Below are positions 21,400-31,190 of a stretch of DNA of 64,000 bases, piece after piece. This stretch comes from Buddleja alternifolia (lineage: Eukaryota > Streptophyta > Magnoliopsida > Lamiales > Scrophulariaceae): positions 1,713,001 through 1,777,000 of the forward strand of contig CM033405.1 in assembly GCA_019426215.1 (NCBI GenBank), in the 5' to 3' direction. Numbering within the stretch: the stretch's first letter is position 1; each line of letters opens with the position of its first letter. The translations under genes were made by a program, and so were the position numbers. Below the pieces are notes generated by a model. That model ran no database searches and was not told the DNA's origin. It was given only the letters and a program-made list of their open reading frames with translations.

Positions 21400-22821
21400 T
21401 TAGCATACCTGAGGGTTGTAAACTTCAACTCCGGGGACATTATCTGCATATAGTAAATCCCGAGATGACAAAATAGACCTCCAGTAGGGATGATCGTCTA
21501 TGGAGGAGTCTAGCGAATCAATCGTTAGCATCCAATTGGGTAGAGCAGTGTGCGACCAATGATTTCGGGCTTGGTCATGCCTTGTTTCGAAAAAGGGGCA
21601 CCATGTGGAAACATAGAGCGGATTATAAATGGCGCACAAAACTTCGAGATACGATACTTTCTCGAGAGGAACTAATAAGTTTATAGCGGCCTCCCCATAG
21701 CAAACCCATTTCGAAATTGGTTCGAGCCGGAAGTTGGAGGGTTTTTTCGACGATTGTCGTTTCTCAACCGATTTTTCGAACGATTTTATAGTCCTGATAT
21801 TCAATAGCTCAGGGTAATACAGAAAAGACCAACATATCAATAACCAAAGGGGGCCGGATAATTTGTGAGCATTCGAAGGGTCATTGCTCAAATTAAACAT
21901 CATGCGGTAAAAGTGAGATAGCATTAGTGGAGCCAACTCGATGGGCCCCATGGTGACAGCAATATTAGCAGACAAAGTAAAAAAGGTTTTATTCACCACG
22001 CAACCGGCATTCATAAACAACCGGGAGAAGACAAAATTTAAAAATAAAACCTCTTCGAAAGGCGTCGGTGGATCGTCACAATTGATAAAGAATTTGACTA
22101 AGGCAGTATAAGCGATATTTGCTCCCTTTGATTTACCATGATGTTTTAGCCAATTTTCGGTAGATAGTAAGAGAGCTCGAGAATTAGCCAAAGGTTCACC
22201 CGTAGGAAGACTCATGCCCGTAGGGGAAAGGCCAGTAATTAGAGCAACATCTTCCAACGTAATTGTTTGAAAACCACGAGGTAATACAAAACAATTATAC
22301 GAAGTATGCCACGAATACGCAAGGGCATCTGTTGTTACCTGCTCGAAAGGGATGATTGGGTAACAGGCTATTCGAATGAACCCAAGAATTCGGTTACCGT
22401 CCCATTTGTTATGAAGATGATGCAATTTTTCGAACCAAGGATATGCATCGATGGCCCCGATCCATCCATTGATGGGTTTGGTCTTATTCGTCCACTCATA
22501 TTTGTTCTCCACCTTACATTGAAAAAGAGGGGCATCACCCTCCAAAGCGGGCCAAGTACCGAGTAAATCAGGAACACCATCCTCAGAGGCTTCGAATGCC
22601 TTGGATTGAAATCGAGGTCCGAGCCCAACATGGTTGATAGATTGACCCCGACGATCGCGGACCCAAGGCTGTATGATATGGGTAGACTCTAGAGTCGAAA
22701 TCTTCACATCACTGTAGTAAGCCTCGAAATTCTTGATGATGTGATAGAGATCTTGGGCATCTTCGCTACCCAAAAGAGTTGCTCGAGCCACTAGATGCGA
22801 AATAGCATGAGAGTTAGGCAT
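21400..22821 (-). CDS. Plant Mobile Domain protein, antisense gene of the retrotransposon (473 aa)
   Basis: Plant Mobile Domain (PMD, PF10536) proteins occur as host proteins (MAIN, MAIL1) needed for genome stability and silencing, and as passengers of transposons. The family was once called aminotransferase-like. Matching segments are YEWTNKTKPINGWIGAIDA, FIRIACYPIIPFEQVTTDAL, and the diagnostic CFVLPRGFQTITLEDVALITGLSPTG; then a long helical half with Trp/Tyr-rich blocks (SGPLWLLICWSFLYYPELL). The first in-frame ATG is at 22821 (MPNSHAISHL); the frame is open upstream to 22980 but lacks an ATG there. The ORF has no internal stop, unlike gag-pol. A TATAAATA lies 162 bp upstream on the same strand. 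Molecular function is unknown; regulation of the element or the host is a guess. Confidence 0.85.
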   Translation of the reverse strand: MPNSHAISHLVARATLLGSEDAQDLYHIIKNFEAYYSDVKISTLESTHIIQPWVRDRRGQSINHVGLGPRFQSKAFEASEDGVPDLLGTWPALEGDAPLFQCKVENKYEWTNKTKPINGWIGAIDAYPWFEKLHHLHNKWDGNRILGFIRIACYPIIPFEQVTTDALAYSWHTSYNCFVLPRGFQTITLEDVALITGLSPTGMSLPTGEPLANSRALLLSTENWLKHHGKSKGANIAYTALVKFFINCDDPPTPFEEVLFLNFVFSRLFMNAGCVVNKTFFTLSANIAVTMGPIELAPLMLSHFYRMMFNLSNDPSNAHKLSGPLWLLICWSFLYYPELLNIRTIKSFEKSVEKRQSSKKPSNFRLEPISKWVCYGEAAINLLVPLEKVSYLEVLCAIYNPLYVSTWCPFFETRHDQARNHWSHTALPNWMLTIDSLDSSIDDHPYWRSILSSRDLLYADNVPGVEVYNPQVC

Positions 22822-22982
22822 ACTCGAAAACGGTTCGAAAAGGTTGTCGAAAAGAGATGGAAGAGGATTTCGAAGATGAAGGAATTTTCGAAATAGAAAA
22901 AGATAAAGAAGGAAGACGATGAATAGTTGGAGAAAGAAAATAAAGTGAAGGATGATAGTGATGGCTAAGAACAGGAACAAGA

Positions 22983-22990
22983 TATTTATA
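22983..22990 (-). promoter_or_regulatory. TATA box of the antisense PMD gene
   Basis: On the minus strand CCCTATAAATATC is a near-ideal plant TATA box. It would place initiation near 22955 and give a CT-rich leader of about 130 nt before the ATG at 22821. This supports an autonomous transcription unit opposing the LTR transcript. Confidence 0.6.
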
Positions 22991-23275
22991 GGGCTCTAGA
23001 TGTTTGATCACGAAAAGACACTTCTATGCAGAACAAAAAGTGGGAAATTTCAATCGTTTTTACCCGTTTAAAAATACGAAGAGGCTCTTACAGAAAGATG
23101 ATTTAAAAACGTCAACAAAAAGAAGGGAGGTTTTAAAACCCTGATCACGAAAAGGTGCTGGGAAAAGGAACGAACACATTCGTCATATCATTCACGAACC
23201 CTTTTGAAATGAAACAAAGATTAATAAGGAGACGTGTACATTAATATACATGAACTCGAAACGTTCATATACATT

Positions 23276-23286
23276 AGGGGGGCATT
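23276..23286 (+). other. Polypurine tract
   Basis: AGGGGGGCATT directly abuts the 3' LTR start at 23287. It primes plus-strand DNA synthesis. Its intact form beside an intact LTR supports recent retrotransposition. Confidence 0.7.
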
Positions 23287-24157
23287 TGTTTACACTGAAA
23301 AATAAAATAGGTTGAAAGACCTAAGAAAGGCCCAAAGTGAAAGACCTAAAACAGGCCCAACAATGATTAATGGGTCCAAAAGTTTAAAAGGGTAAGCCCA
23401 TCGAAAAAACAATAAACCAGGTCTGATAAAATTAGAGTCAAAAACCCGACAATAATATCCCGCCAAAACAAAAGGATTTTTAAAAGAGGAGTTGGAAGCA
23501 GTTCTCGACGGTCGAAGAGGGAAGCGGTTCTCGACGGTTGAAGAAGCAAACCCACGACACAGAAGTATAAAAGCGGGAAAGAAGAGAGAGAAGAGGACAT
23601 CAAATCACAGAACAACTTATTTTTCTCTTATCATAGGAGTAGGCGTAAATATAATTAGGAGTAGTTTGTAGTGTAGATTTGTTCAAGAATTGCTGGATCC
23701 AATCCCGGAGTTATACCAGTATTTCTCTGTAACTAGCATGAATTGAAGACTTTTATGGAGGTATAGATTACATGTTTTCAGATTTCATTATTTGACAGTA
23801 ATTTGTATCTTGACCTGAGTTTTCTATTCATCTTCATCGTTTTAAGAAAAGAAGATTCTCACGTAAGTATAGAATTATTTTGTGTCAGATTTAAGTGTCA
23901 GAGAAATAATTCTTACCTGTACTTGAATTGTTCTTTTAGTATTATTGTATCATTCGAAGAAGATACATATTTTCATCAATTGCGGTCCGAACAACTAATT
24001 TAAACAACACATCGAAGTGTTAAATTCTGAACCACCGTCTAGCGTATCGAACTCGAGCGCGGGGGTTGAAAGATAATTCTAAGTGGAGAATTATCACGGG
24101 CTTGGAACGACTATTCGAAATCCTTCCCTAGTCTAGATTGTTTTTTTTTACGAAACA
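23287..24157 (+). repeat. 3' LTR (871 bp)
   Basis: Same TGTTTACACTG start and ACGAAACA end as the 5' LTR. It is followed at once by the GTATA target duplication. It retains the TATAAAAG box at 23566-23573. Confidence 0.95.
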
Positions 24158-24162
24158 GTATA

Positions 24163-25382
24163 TATGGAGCATATTACACTTAATGCGAACCGTATAAGCA
24201 CACTTATTATTATAAATATAGACGAGTAAGAATCAATTTTCTTAAACCTTAAACATAAAATTGAAAAGAAAACACCAAATGAAAAAAAAGATAGAAATTA
24301 AAAACAAAAAAAAAAATGAAATGAAAAGATGACAAAAGAAAAGAAAAAACAAATACTAAGAACCCCCCCCCCCCTCCTTCTAAATTTTTGTTTATGTTTT
24401 TTGTATAAAATATATATCATATGTGTGTGTATACATATTACTTTATACATAATTCATAATACTATTCATCAAAAATATTATTTTAATATCTTTTTCCCGT
24501 CATCATTATATTCATAACTAATTCAATTATTTCATATATCAAATCCTAATTAAAATCAATTTTATATCACATCTACATTACTTTCAATCATATTCTAAAA
24601 ATACATTCAAACAAACAAATAAAGTCAATATTTTCATACGAATTTCTATAATACATATTTTCTAAAAAAAAAACTCAAAATTTATTTTCGAAAACTAAGC
24701 CATACTGAGCCTAGGCTTTGTTTGTTTATGTTTTGGAGTTCAAATTTTTAAAAAAATTTGGGAACGCGTACTATGGATATTCGTGTGAATTTAATGTGAT
24801 ATGTTGGTGTGTTTGTTTATATTTTTAGAATATGGTTGAAATTTGTAACATGTGTCTAATCACTAATGATTAGATGATATGTGATGGGTTGATTGATTAA
24901 AAAGTATGAAAGAAAAAGAGAAAAATAATGTAAAGTAAATGAATATTGATTGATGATTGTGTGAAATGGTGGATGTGGTGATTGATAGGTGTTTATATTG
25001 GAGAATGAGAAAATGAATTTGAAAGATGATGAATTTGGTTAAAAATAGTTTAAAGTGTGGCTTTTTAGGATTTTATGATCCAGAAAACTGAAATTGAGAT
25101 TTGAAAACATAAACAAACAAGGTCTAAGGATCACGGATTCACAATTATCTTGGTCTTTCCACTTTTACCTAAAACTTAAAGACAAGAGTCAAGCCTAGAC
25201 CGCAAGTAATTCCACTCTCAAATTCTTTTACACTAATCTTGGATTTCATTTAATATATTTGAATAAAATAATATCACAACCAAAAAATCCAGATACAAGC
25301 ATCAATCCCTGCATATATATATACATATATATACACACACATATATATACTACTGTTCTTTTGTGTTTGATTTAGAAATCAG
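24163..25382. other. Upstream region of the FLOE-like gene, with a foldback MITE
   Basis: No gene seen. A foldback element spans about 24713-25125. Its left end GGCTTTGTTTGTTTATGTTTT is mirrored by AAAACATAAACAAACAAGG at the right, giving TIRs of about 30 bp and no coding capacity. TA/CA simple repeats at 25312-25352 lie just before the ATG and may contain the core promoter. A C-run and AT-rich filler occupy the rest. Confidence 0.6.
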
Positions 25383-28300
25383 ATGAACAACAGTGCAACG
25401 TCGCAGTTCATGGACAAGCAGATCATGGATCTATCGAATTCTCATAGTGATTTCATTGATTTCATGAATCGTCCGTCGGAGAAGAAAGATGACATCGTTG
25501 CGAGCTACGATTTCATGCCGATTCGCGCCGCTTTTGGCTCGTCGTCGTCTCCGCCGCCGCTCACTCGGCCGTCGGACTTCGATTCCGGTGCATATGATGC
25601 TCCGATCAGGCCGTGGAATTCGTTCGATTCCAAAATTGATGTTGCTTTAATCAGAGTAGTTTTTCTAAACCCCTAGTTTTGTCCATAAATGTGTTTTTGT
25701 ATGTATGATTGGTGGATTTATTCAATATTTAACTTTATGATATTGTTTATTATATGAATTTGGGATGGATGATGAATTATAGTAGTGATTTTTTTCTTAA
25801 ATTCTAGACGAGGGATACCTGACCGACAAATCCGGACCAATAGTAATCATGGGCCACATACTATGAACTCCAAATAAGGCACAATTTGTGACAGTCTGGT
25901 GTTGGACCCGGGACTTTCCACTTTAGAATCATGAAAGTGAAAGCTGATACCACTGAATTAACAAGTTTCAAATAAATTATAGCATACCACTAGGCCAACA
26001 AGTTTCGAATGAATTATAGTAGTGCTTTAATCAGTAAAGGTTGACTGTTTGATTTGTTGTTAATATGTTTTAAAATCCTAGGTCCAAATTTAGCAGATAA
26101 TAGGCTACGATATAATTATGGGGAAAAAAGAAAATCCGGGCCAAGTTTGACAGTCATTGTATTCTGTACCTCTTTTTGAAATTCTCTCCTCGTTTCTTGT
26201 GGACGTTGGCAATTGTCGAACCAGGTAAATTGCTGTGTCGTTAATCTTTATGTTTTTATTATTGTGTTTGTTCTAACATGATTGGTTTCATGCACAATTC
26301 ATGTTGGGGTTTTGGGGTGATTAAATTTTTTTTTTAGCTATTTTTTGCTTTTACTATTTGCTTGTTTATAGTAGTGATTGTATTTTTATTGTTTTAATGG
26401 AGTTTGTTAATGTTTAGTTTTTTGATACTATCTTATGACGATTTTCTTCATGTGCACTTTGTATTTGTTAGAATTACGATTCTCTTGATGCTGATGAACC
26501 TGCTAAATTGGTTTTGGGGAAGAATCAGAAACCGGCCAATGCATCTTTGGACGCGTCTTTGGTTTCTGAGATTGATGGCACAATGAAGAAGTATGCAGAT
26601 AATTTGATTTTTGCCATTGATGGTCTGAGTGCAAGAGTATCACAGTTGGAGACCAGGACTCGCAACCTTGAAAATTCTGTGGATGATATGAAGGTTTCAC
26701 TTGGGAACAACCATGGAAGCATTGAGGGGAAAATGATGCAGATGGAGAATATTCTTAGAGAGGTACGTTCTGTATCCCAATGGTTCAAAAACGGACCGGG
26801 TTAGTTTGGTCACGTGCCATGAACATGACCATTCTTAATTTGAGTAAATTTTACAGAACTCTTAACAGTGTGTGCAGGCCACCTGTGAAAATTTGATCTC
26901 TTTTTTTTTTGAGGGAATCAAAATTGCAAAAAAAAGAAGTCTATGGGAGTGGGACTATTTTTGCAACTTTGAAAATAATGGGACTAAAATTGCAATAGGC
27001 TCTATCCTAAGGGATCAATATTGTAATTGTCCCTGGGGATCAGTCTGTTCTGTGAATCAGTTCAATAACTTGCTTTATAATCTCGTTGTTATGAAATTTG
27101 TGAGTTTCACAATCTGAAACTTGATATCGCTTGTTAGCCACTCAGTATTTCGATGATCTGAAGCTTTTGAGTTTGTTAAATCAGAATGAAGCACTGATTT
27201 TTAGGACACTTCAATTCATCCCTCTTCTCTTCTTGATTGTTAACTTTATCTTAAAAGTATGAGGAAAAATGATCAACTATGACAGCTACATTTTGCATCC
27301 TGATGCATATTATAGTAATATGTTTTAGCGTAACTTATTGCCTGAAACTTAAGAACAATGGATAGGCCGTTGAAGACCGATTTACTTTGCATCTAATTTG
27401 CATAAATTTACACATGCATGTACAGGGACGGAACCAGATGTGAGATAATCCATCAGCACTACTAGAACTACTAGAACCTGCATGTAAAGTTATCAGACCC
27501 AGGCTGTGAGCTAGGTATAGGCTTTTCTCCCGAGCTCTCGAGTCGCTTACATATTGCCATAAGTGAAAGGTTTGCTGATTTTCTACTTAGACTCATAACC
27601 CCTGCTAGTACCCTGTCTTCTAGATTTCCTGAAAAGTTGGACGATTGGATAAGGCGGGTCATTTTTCGGACGCCGGCCTAGTTCTCAATTTAACTTTCAC
27701 TATAGTTTTAAAAAGGAATTCTTTTTTTAGGGTGTTTGTTTTGGAAAAAAGGGAAGAATTAGCAAAATGGGAAAATGAGGCGATTTGGGTACTCCGGTCG
27801 TCAGGGATGGAGCCACGGGGGCTGGAGGGTGCGCTCGCCCCCCCTCAATTTTGAAAAGTTATTCTTTTTACCTTACAAAATTTTTTATATTTAAATTTCC
27901 CCCCCCCCCTCAAAATAAAAAAATATCACGTTTTCTCTCTTTTCTTTAAGTTAGCCCCCCAAAACCCAAAATCCTGAATCCTGGCTATAACGAAAGAGAT
28001 ATAAGAGTATAAAGTATGTTAAAAGTTGTAACTGAACCTAGTTCCTTATTAGATTTCCCCCCATAAATATAGCGTACCGGACCGCGGGGGGCAGCCCCCT
28101 TCAATCCTTCGTGTAGCTGACAAAAAAAAAGTATATAATTATATCACAACAATCTCGTCCCCCCTCAATAAAATTCCTGGCTCCGTCCCTGCCGGTCGTG
28201 TTATAAGGGCATATTTTGGTTTCAAATTGTAGTAGCACTGACCAATCTCTGTTTGGAGAGAGTAATGTTTACCCTCCCACTATAACATGATTAAAACGCT

Positions 28301-29386
28301 TGATTAATTTATCGTGTTTCTTGCTTATCGTAAAATTTTCTGCAGGTACAAACCGGTGTACAAGTTATAAGGGATAAACAAGAAGTGGTAGAAGCTCAAC
28401 TGCAAATGGCCAAGCTGCAACTTCCAAAAGTAGAACAAGATGTTAGAATCCAACACACTCCATACGGTGATTCTGCCCAACTCGCCCACCAACAATTCTC
28501 TACTATTTCTCAGGCACCTGCATCCTTACCTTCACCTAACGCTCCTCCACCACCTCCACATCAGCTTCCTAACCAATTTCCTCAGAACCCACCACCTGGC
28601 CAAAATCCAGAAAACCCGAACCCGCAATACCAAATACCTCCGCCACGTCAGCACAACCCTCCACCTAACGCTCCTCCTCCACCACCTCCACATCAGCTTC
28701 CTATCCAATTTCCTCAAAACCTGCCACCTGGCCAAACTCCCGAAAACCCGAATTTGCAGTACCAAATACCTCCGCCATATCAGCACCACCCTCCCCCACA
28801 GAATCAATATTCGTCAACTCCGTCTTCTCAACCACACCCTTCGTTCTCATCTCTTAACCCGTCGCCACCTCAGCAGGCAGCTCATCACCCCGAAGAAACG
28901 CCATATACATCTCCCCAAGTTTATCCACCAACCATTCTCCCACCTTCCTCTCAACAATTGTACGCGCCCACCCAAAATGTGTACGACTTTCCATCTAGCA
29001 GACCCGGCCCGGAATATCCTGGTCCATTTGGTCCAACAGGTCATGGAGAACCATACCCTTATAGTAGCGGGTTCCACGTGAAGCCACACCAACCTTCTTC
29101 TCCTACTATGGGTCAAATTGGTGGAAATGGTTATTCACATTTACCTACTGCTCGGTTATTACCTCAGGCACCGCCTACGGGTGGTGGTGGGTCCGGTTCT
29201 GGTGGGGCCGGTAATAGGGTTCCTATTGATGATGTGGTTGATAAGGTGACTAACATGGGATTTCCAAGAGACCATGTTAGGTCAACAGTTCGAAAGTTGA
29301 CAGAGAATGGTCAAGCAGTTGATTTGAATATAGTACTGGACAAATTGATGAATGATGGGGAAGGCCGAGTTTGGTTTGGCCAGTAA
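25383..29386 (+). CDS. FLOE1-like: FLOE1-like DUF1421 prion-like protein, 3 exons
   Basis: Homologue of the Arabidopsis FLOE family, whose FLOE1 forms condensates that respond to water in seeds. Exons 25383-25655, 26472-26762 and 28346-29386 join in phase 0 to a 534-residue protein. The N-terminus NNSATSQFMDKQIMDL with a Ser/Asp-rich stretch matches the FLOE disordered head. The second exon and early third form a coiled-coil region (EIDGTMKKYADNL, LETRTRNLENSVDDMK, EAQLQMAKLQLPKVEQ). Residues about 220-460 are Pro/Gln/Ser-rich and contain a 43-residue tandem duplication (period 129 nt, from 28535). The C-terminal DUF1421/UBA-like domain carries VDKVTNMGFPRDHVRSTVRKL. The exon 1 donor is the least certain: GAT followed by GT at 25641 would also keep phase. 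Intron 2 contains a hAT element. Confidence 0.88.
27802..28191 (-). mobile_element. Non-autonomous hAT element, copy 2 (390 bp), in FLOE intron 2
   Basis: Bounded by CAGGGATGGAGCCA and TGGCTCCGTCCCTG, with a perfect 8 bp duplication CCGGTCGT at 27794-27801 and 28192-28199. It is the reverse of copy 1: C-runs come first and AGCGTACCGGACCGCGG replaces the complement seen there. It is longer than copy 1 by a block containing ATATCACAACAATCTCGTCC that copies 3 and 4 also have. It is non-coding and remote from the splice sites. Confidence 0.9.
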
Positions 29387-31190
29387 TTTGTTTCTTCTTC
29401 CTCATTCTCATGTAGAGTTTAATTATCTTGGTTTTGGGTTAACTTTGCTCGTAGATAATTTGTCACCGTTGGATTATCCTGTGTTTGGCTTTTCTTGAGC
29501 AACTTTCAGTTGTAGAGGTTTTTATGGAACCTTTGTACCTTTGTTCTAGTGCTTCGATTGTACTTTTTCGGTATATATTGTTACATTTCTGGCCGTTCGA
29601 TGTGCACTATACCTTATGAGTCTTGGAACTCTTATTCTGTAATTTTCATGGTACATCATTTTATGCAAGTTAAACATTTTCTCTTTTCTATAGTGTATGT
29701 GGGATCTTTTATTTTAGTTTCAGTACATGACACTACAATGCCAAACCAACACACGGAGGAAAAATTATGCCGTACCGCGTCAAAAAGTTCATAGTGTCTA
29801 TACATCTCACCCAGTAAGATGAATTGTGTGCAGTCGGTTCACACGTGAGAGAAATAGATACAGAATTTATACTCGAACTATTGAATTCAACCTTGCATAG
29901 AATTACCCAATATAGCAGACACTGGTATAATGATTATATTAATAGTCTCGAGATTCTCTAAGTATCATATTCTTCAAAACAACTTAGCTTTCTAATGTTA
30001 TTATAGCACCGGTCACGGAAAAATCTATGTTAGACCAAGTTCAGTGGTCCTAATTCATATCTCTCTTAAGCGGTTCCCACACACTTGTGTGAAAGAGACA
30101 AACACAAAATACACACTCAAACCATTAAACTCGATTTGATATAGAATTACCCGTCCAATCACCACAATCCTTTTAAACTATAACTTTGGGCTTATTTCTT
30201 ATGAAAAATAATAAATAAACAGATAAATAGGGAATCTGATTCTGTCTTTTGAATACCAATTCATGAAATTATAACTAAATTTTTTTGTTTTGTAAATATG
30301 CTCTAATGTAATAGTTTCGAAGATAAGAAATGATAAACATTCTCAAGCAATTAAAACTAGAACATATAGAAAATTTTAAAACATTGTTTACAGTATTTTT
30401 AACAATTGGGGTTAGAGGTGAAACCAATCTAGATAAGCAAAACAAGGTATTGTTCAAGTTTGAGCTTTTATCGAGCTTGGGGATTCGTGTTGGAGCTCAA
30501 TTCAATTGTTAATCGAACTCTCAAGTAGCTTAATATTTTTATATATACTATTATTTTTAATTAATTTAATTGAGTTTAATTTTAGACAAAAAGCGATACC
30601 CTCATCCGACAAACTTAAGTCGATAGTTTTTTAGTCCTGTGTTACACAAACCCTATAAGACTCCAATAAAAAAAGAAAAATCATAACTTGTGACAGTTTG
30701 AATTTTGAAATTGAATCCATAATTTTCCAAGTAAAATTGAAAAATTTAATTGAGTTTAAGCACAACTTCAAATGTTGTTAAACCAAAAAAATTTCAATTT
30801 GTTTTTTAATGTGTAATGAGCGAGTTTAACGAGCGTTTAGCGAATGATATGTCAAATGCCATACCATAATAGTTTTGGCTATTTTATTGGCTCGAATTAG
30901 GAATGATTGTAATAATTTATCATGTACGGGGGGCAAATGGTCTTTCCGCAGCACATCAAAAGCCCAAACAGTGCCCAATTACAGAATCATGGAAAGAAAA
31001 GCAAATTATCAAAGGGTTTCCTAAAGACCCACATAAACCCTAACCGAATTATCGCTAAATATTTATATATATATATATATGTGTGTGTATATATGCGGAC
31101 AACTTATACAGTCGATTATTTTCTGAATCGCAGCATTATTCTGGAAATCAAGCGATTCATCACTTTCGCAGGACCTGATCGCCGATTGAG
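29387..31190. other. 3' end of FLOE-like gene and intergenic region
   Basis: The first ~400 bp is T-rich and fits a 3'UTR. Between about 29815 and 30170 there are two related segments containing ACCATTAAACTCGATTTGATATAGAATTACC-like wording, also found near 4440 and 57210, marking a dispersed repeat. A degraded TCGAGCTT-rich relic lies at 30410-30530. The last 250 bp is the promoter and leader of the WD40 gene. Confidence 0.5.
31035..31043 (+). promoter_or_regulatory. Telo-box (AAACCCTAA)
   Basis: AAACCCTAA lies 148 bp before the WD40 start codon. Telo-boxes are common in promoters or leaders of plant housekeeping and cell-cycle genes, in keeping with a core chromatin subunit. A TA/GT simple repeat follows at 31064-31096. 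Confidence 0.45.

Larger units (their letters stand above)
13278..24157 (+). mobile_element. Ty3/gypsy Tat-lineage LTR retrotransposon carrying an antisense gene
   Basis: A complete-ended 10.88 kb element flanked by the perfect 5 bp duplication GTATA (13273-13277 and 24158-24162). Order: 5'LTR, tRNA-Arg primer site, gag, protease, reverse transcriptase, degenerate RNase H, archaeal-type RNase H, truncated integrase zinc finger, TCGA-rich tandem repeats, antisense Plant Mobile Domain gene, polypurine tract, 3'LTR. The tRNA-Arg primer site, the second RNase H and an extra antisense ORF near the 3'LTR are known features of the Tat lineage (Ogre/Retand relatives). The LTRs differ by 8 substitutions and 2 small indels. 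With a commonly assumed rate of 1.3e-8 per site per year this would be roughly a third of a million years. Integrase is absent, and gag-pol has two in-frame stops and one frame change. Confidence 0.95.

Noticed and set aside
25800..25935. Possible SINE (reverse) in FLOE intron 1
   Set aside because: GGTATCAGCTTTCA and CCGGGTCCAACAC hint at polymerase III boxes, but no tail or target duplication could be placed.
28440..29116. Long alternate-frame ORFs over FLOE exon 3
   Set aside because: The CCA/CCT-rich repeats leave all frames open. The DUF1421 frame with proper splice joins is the real one.
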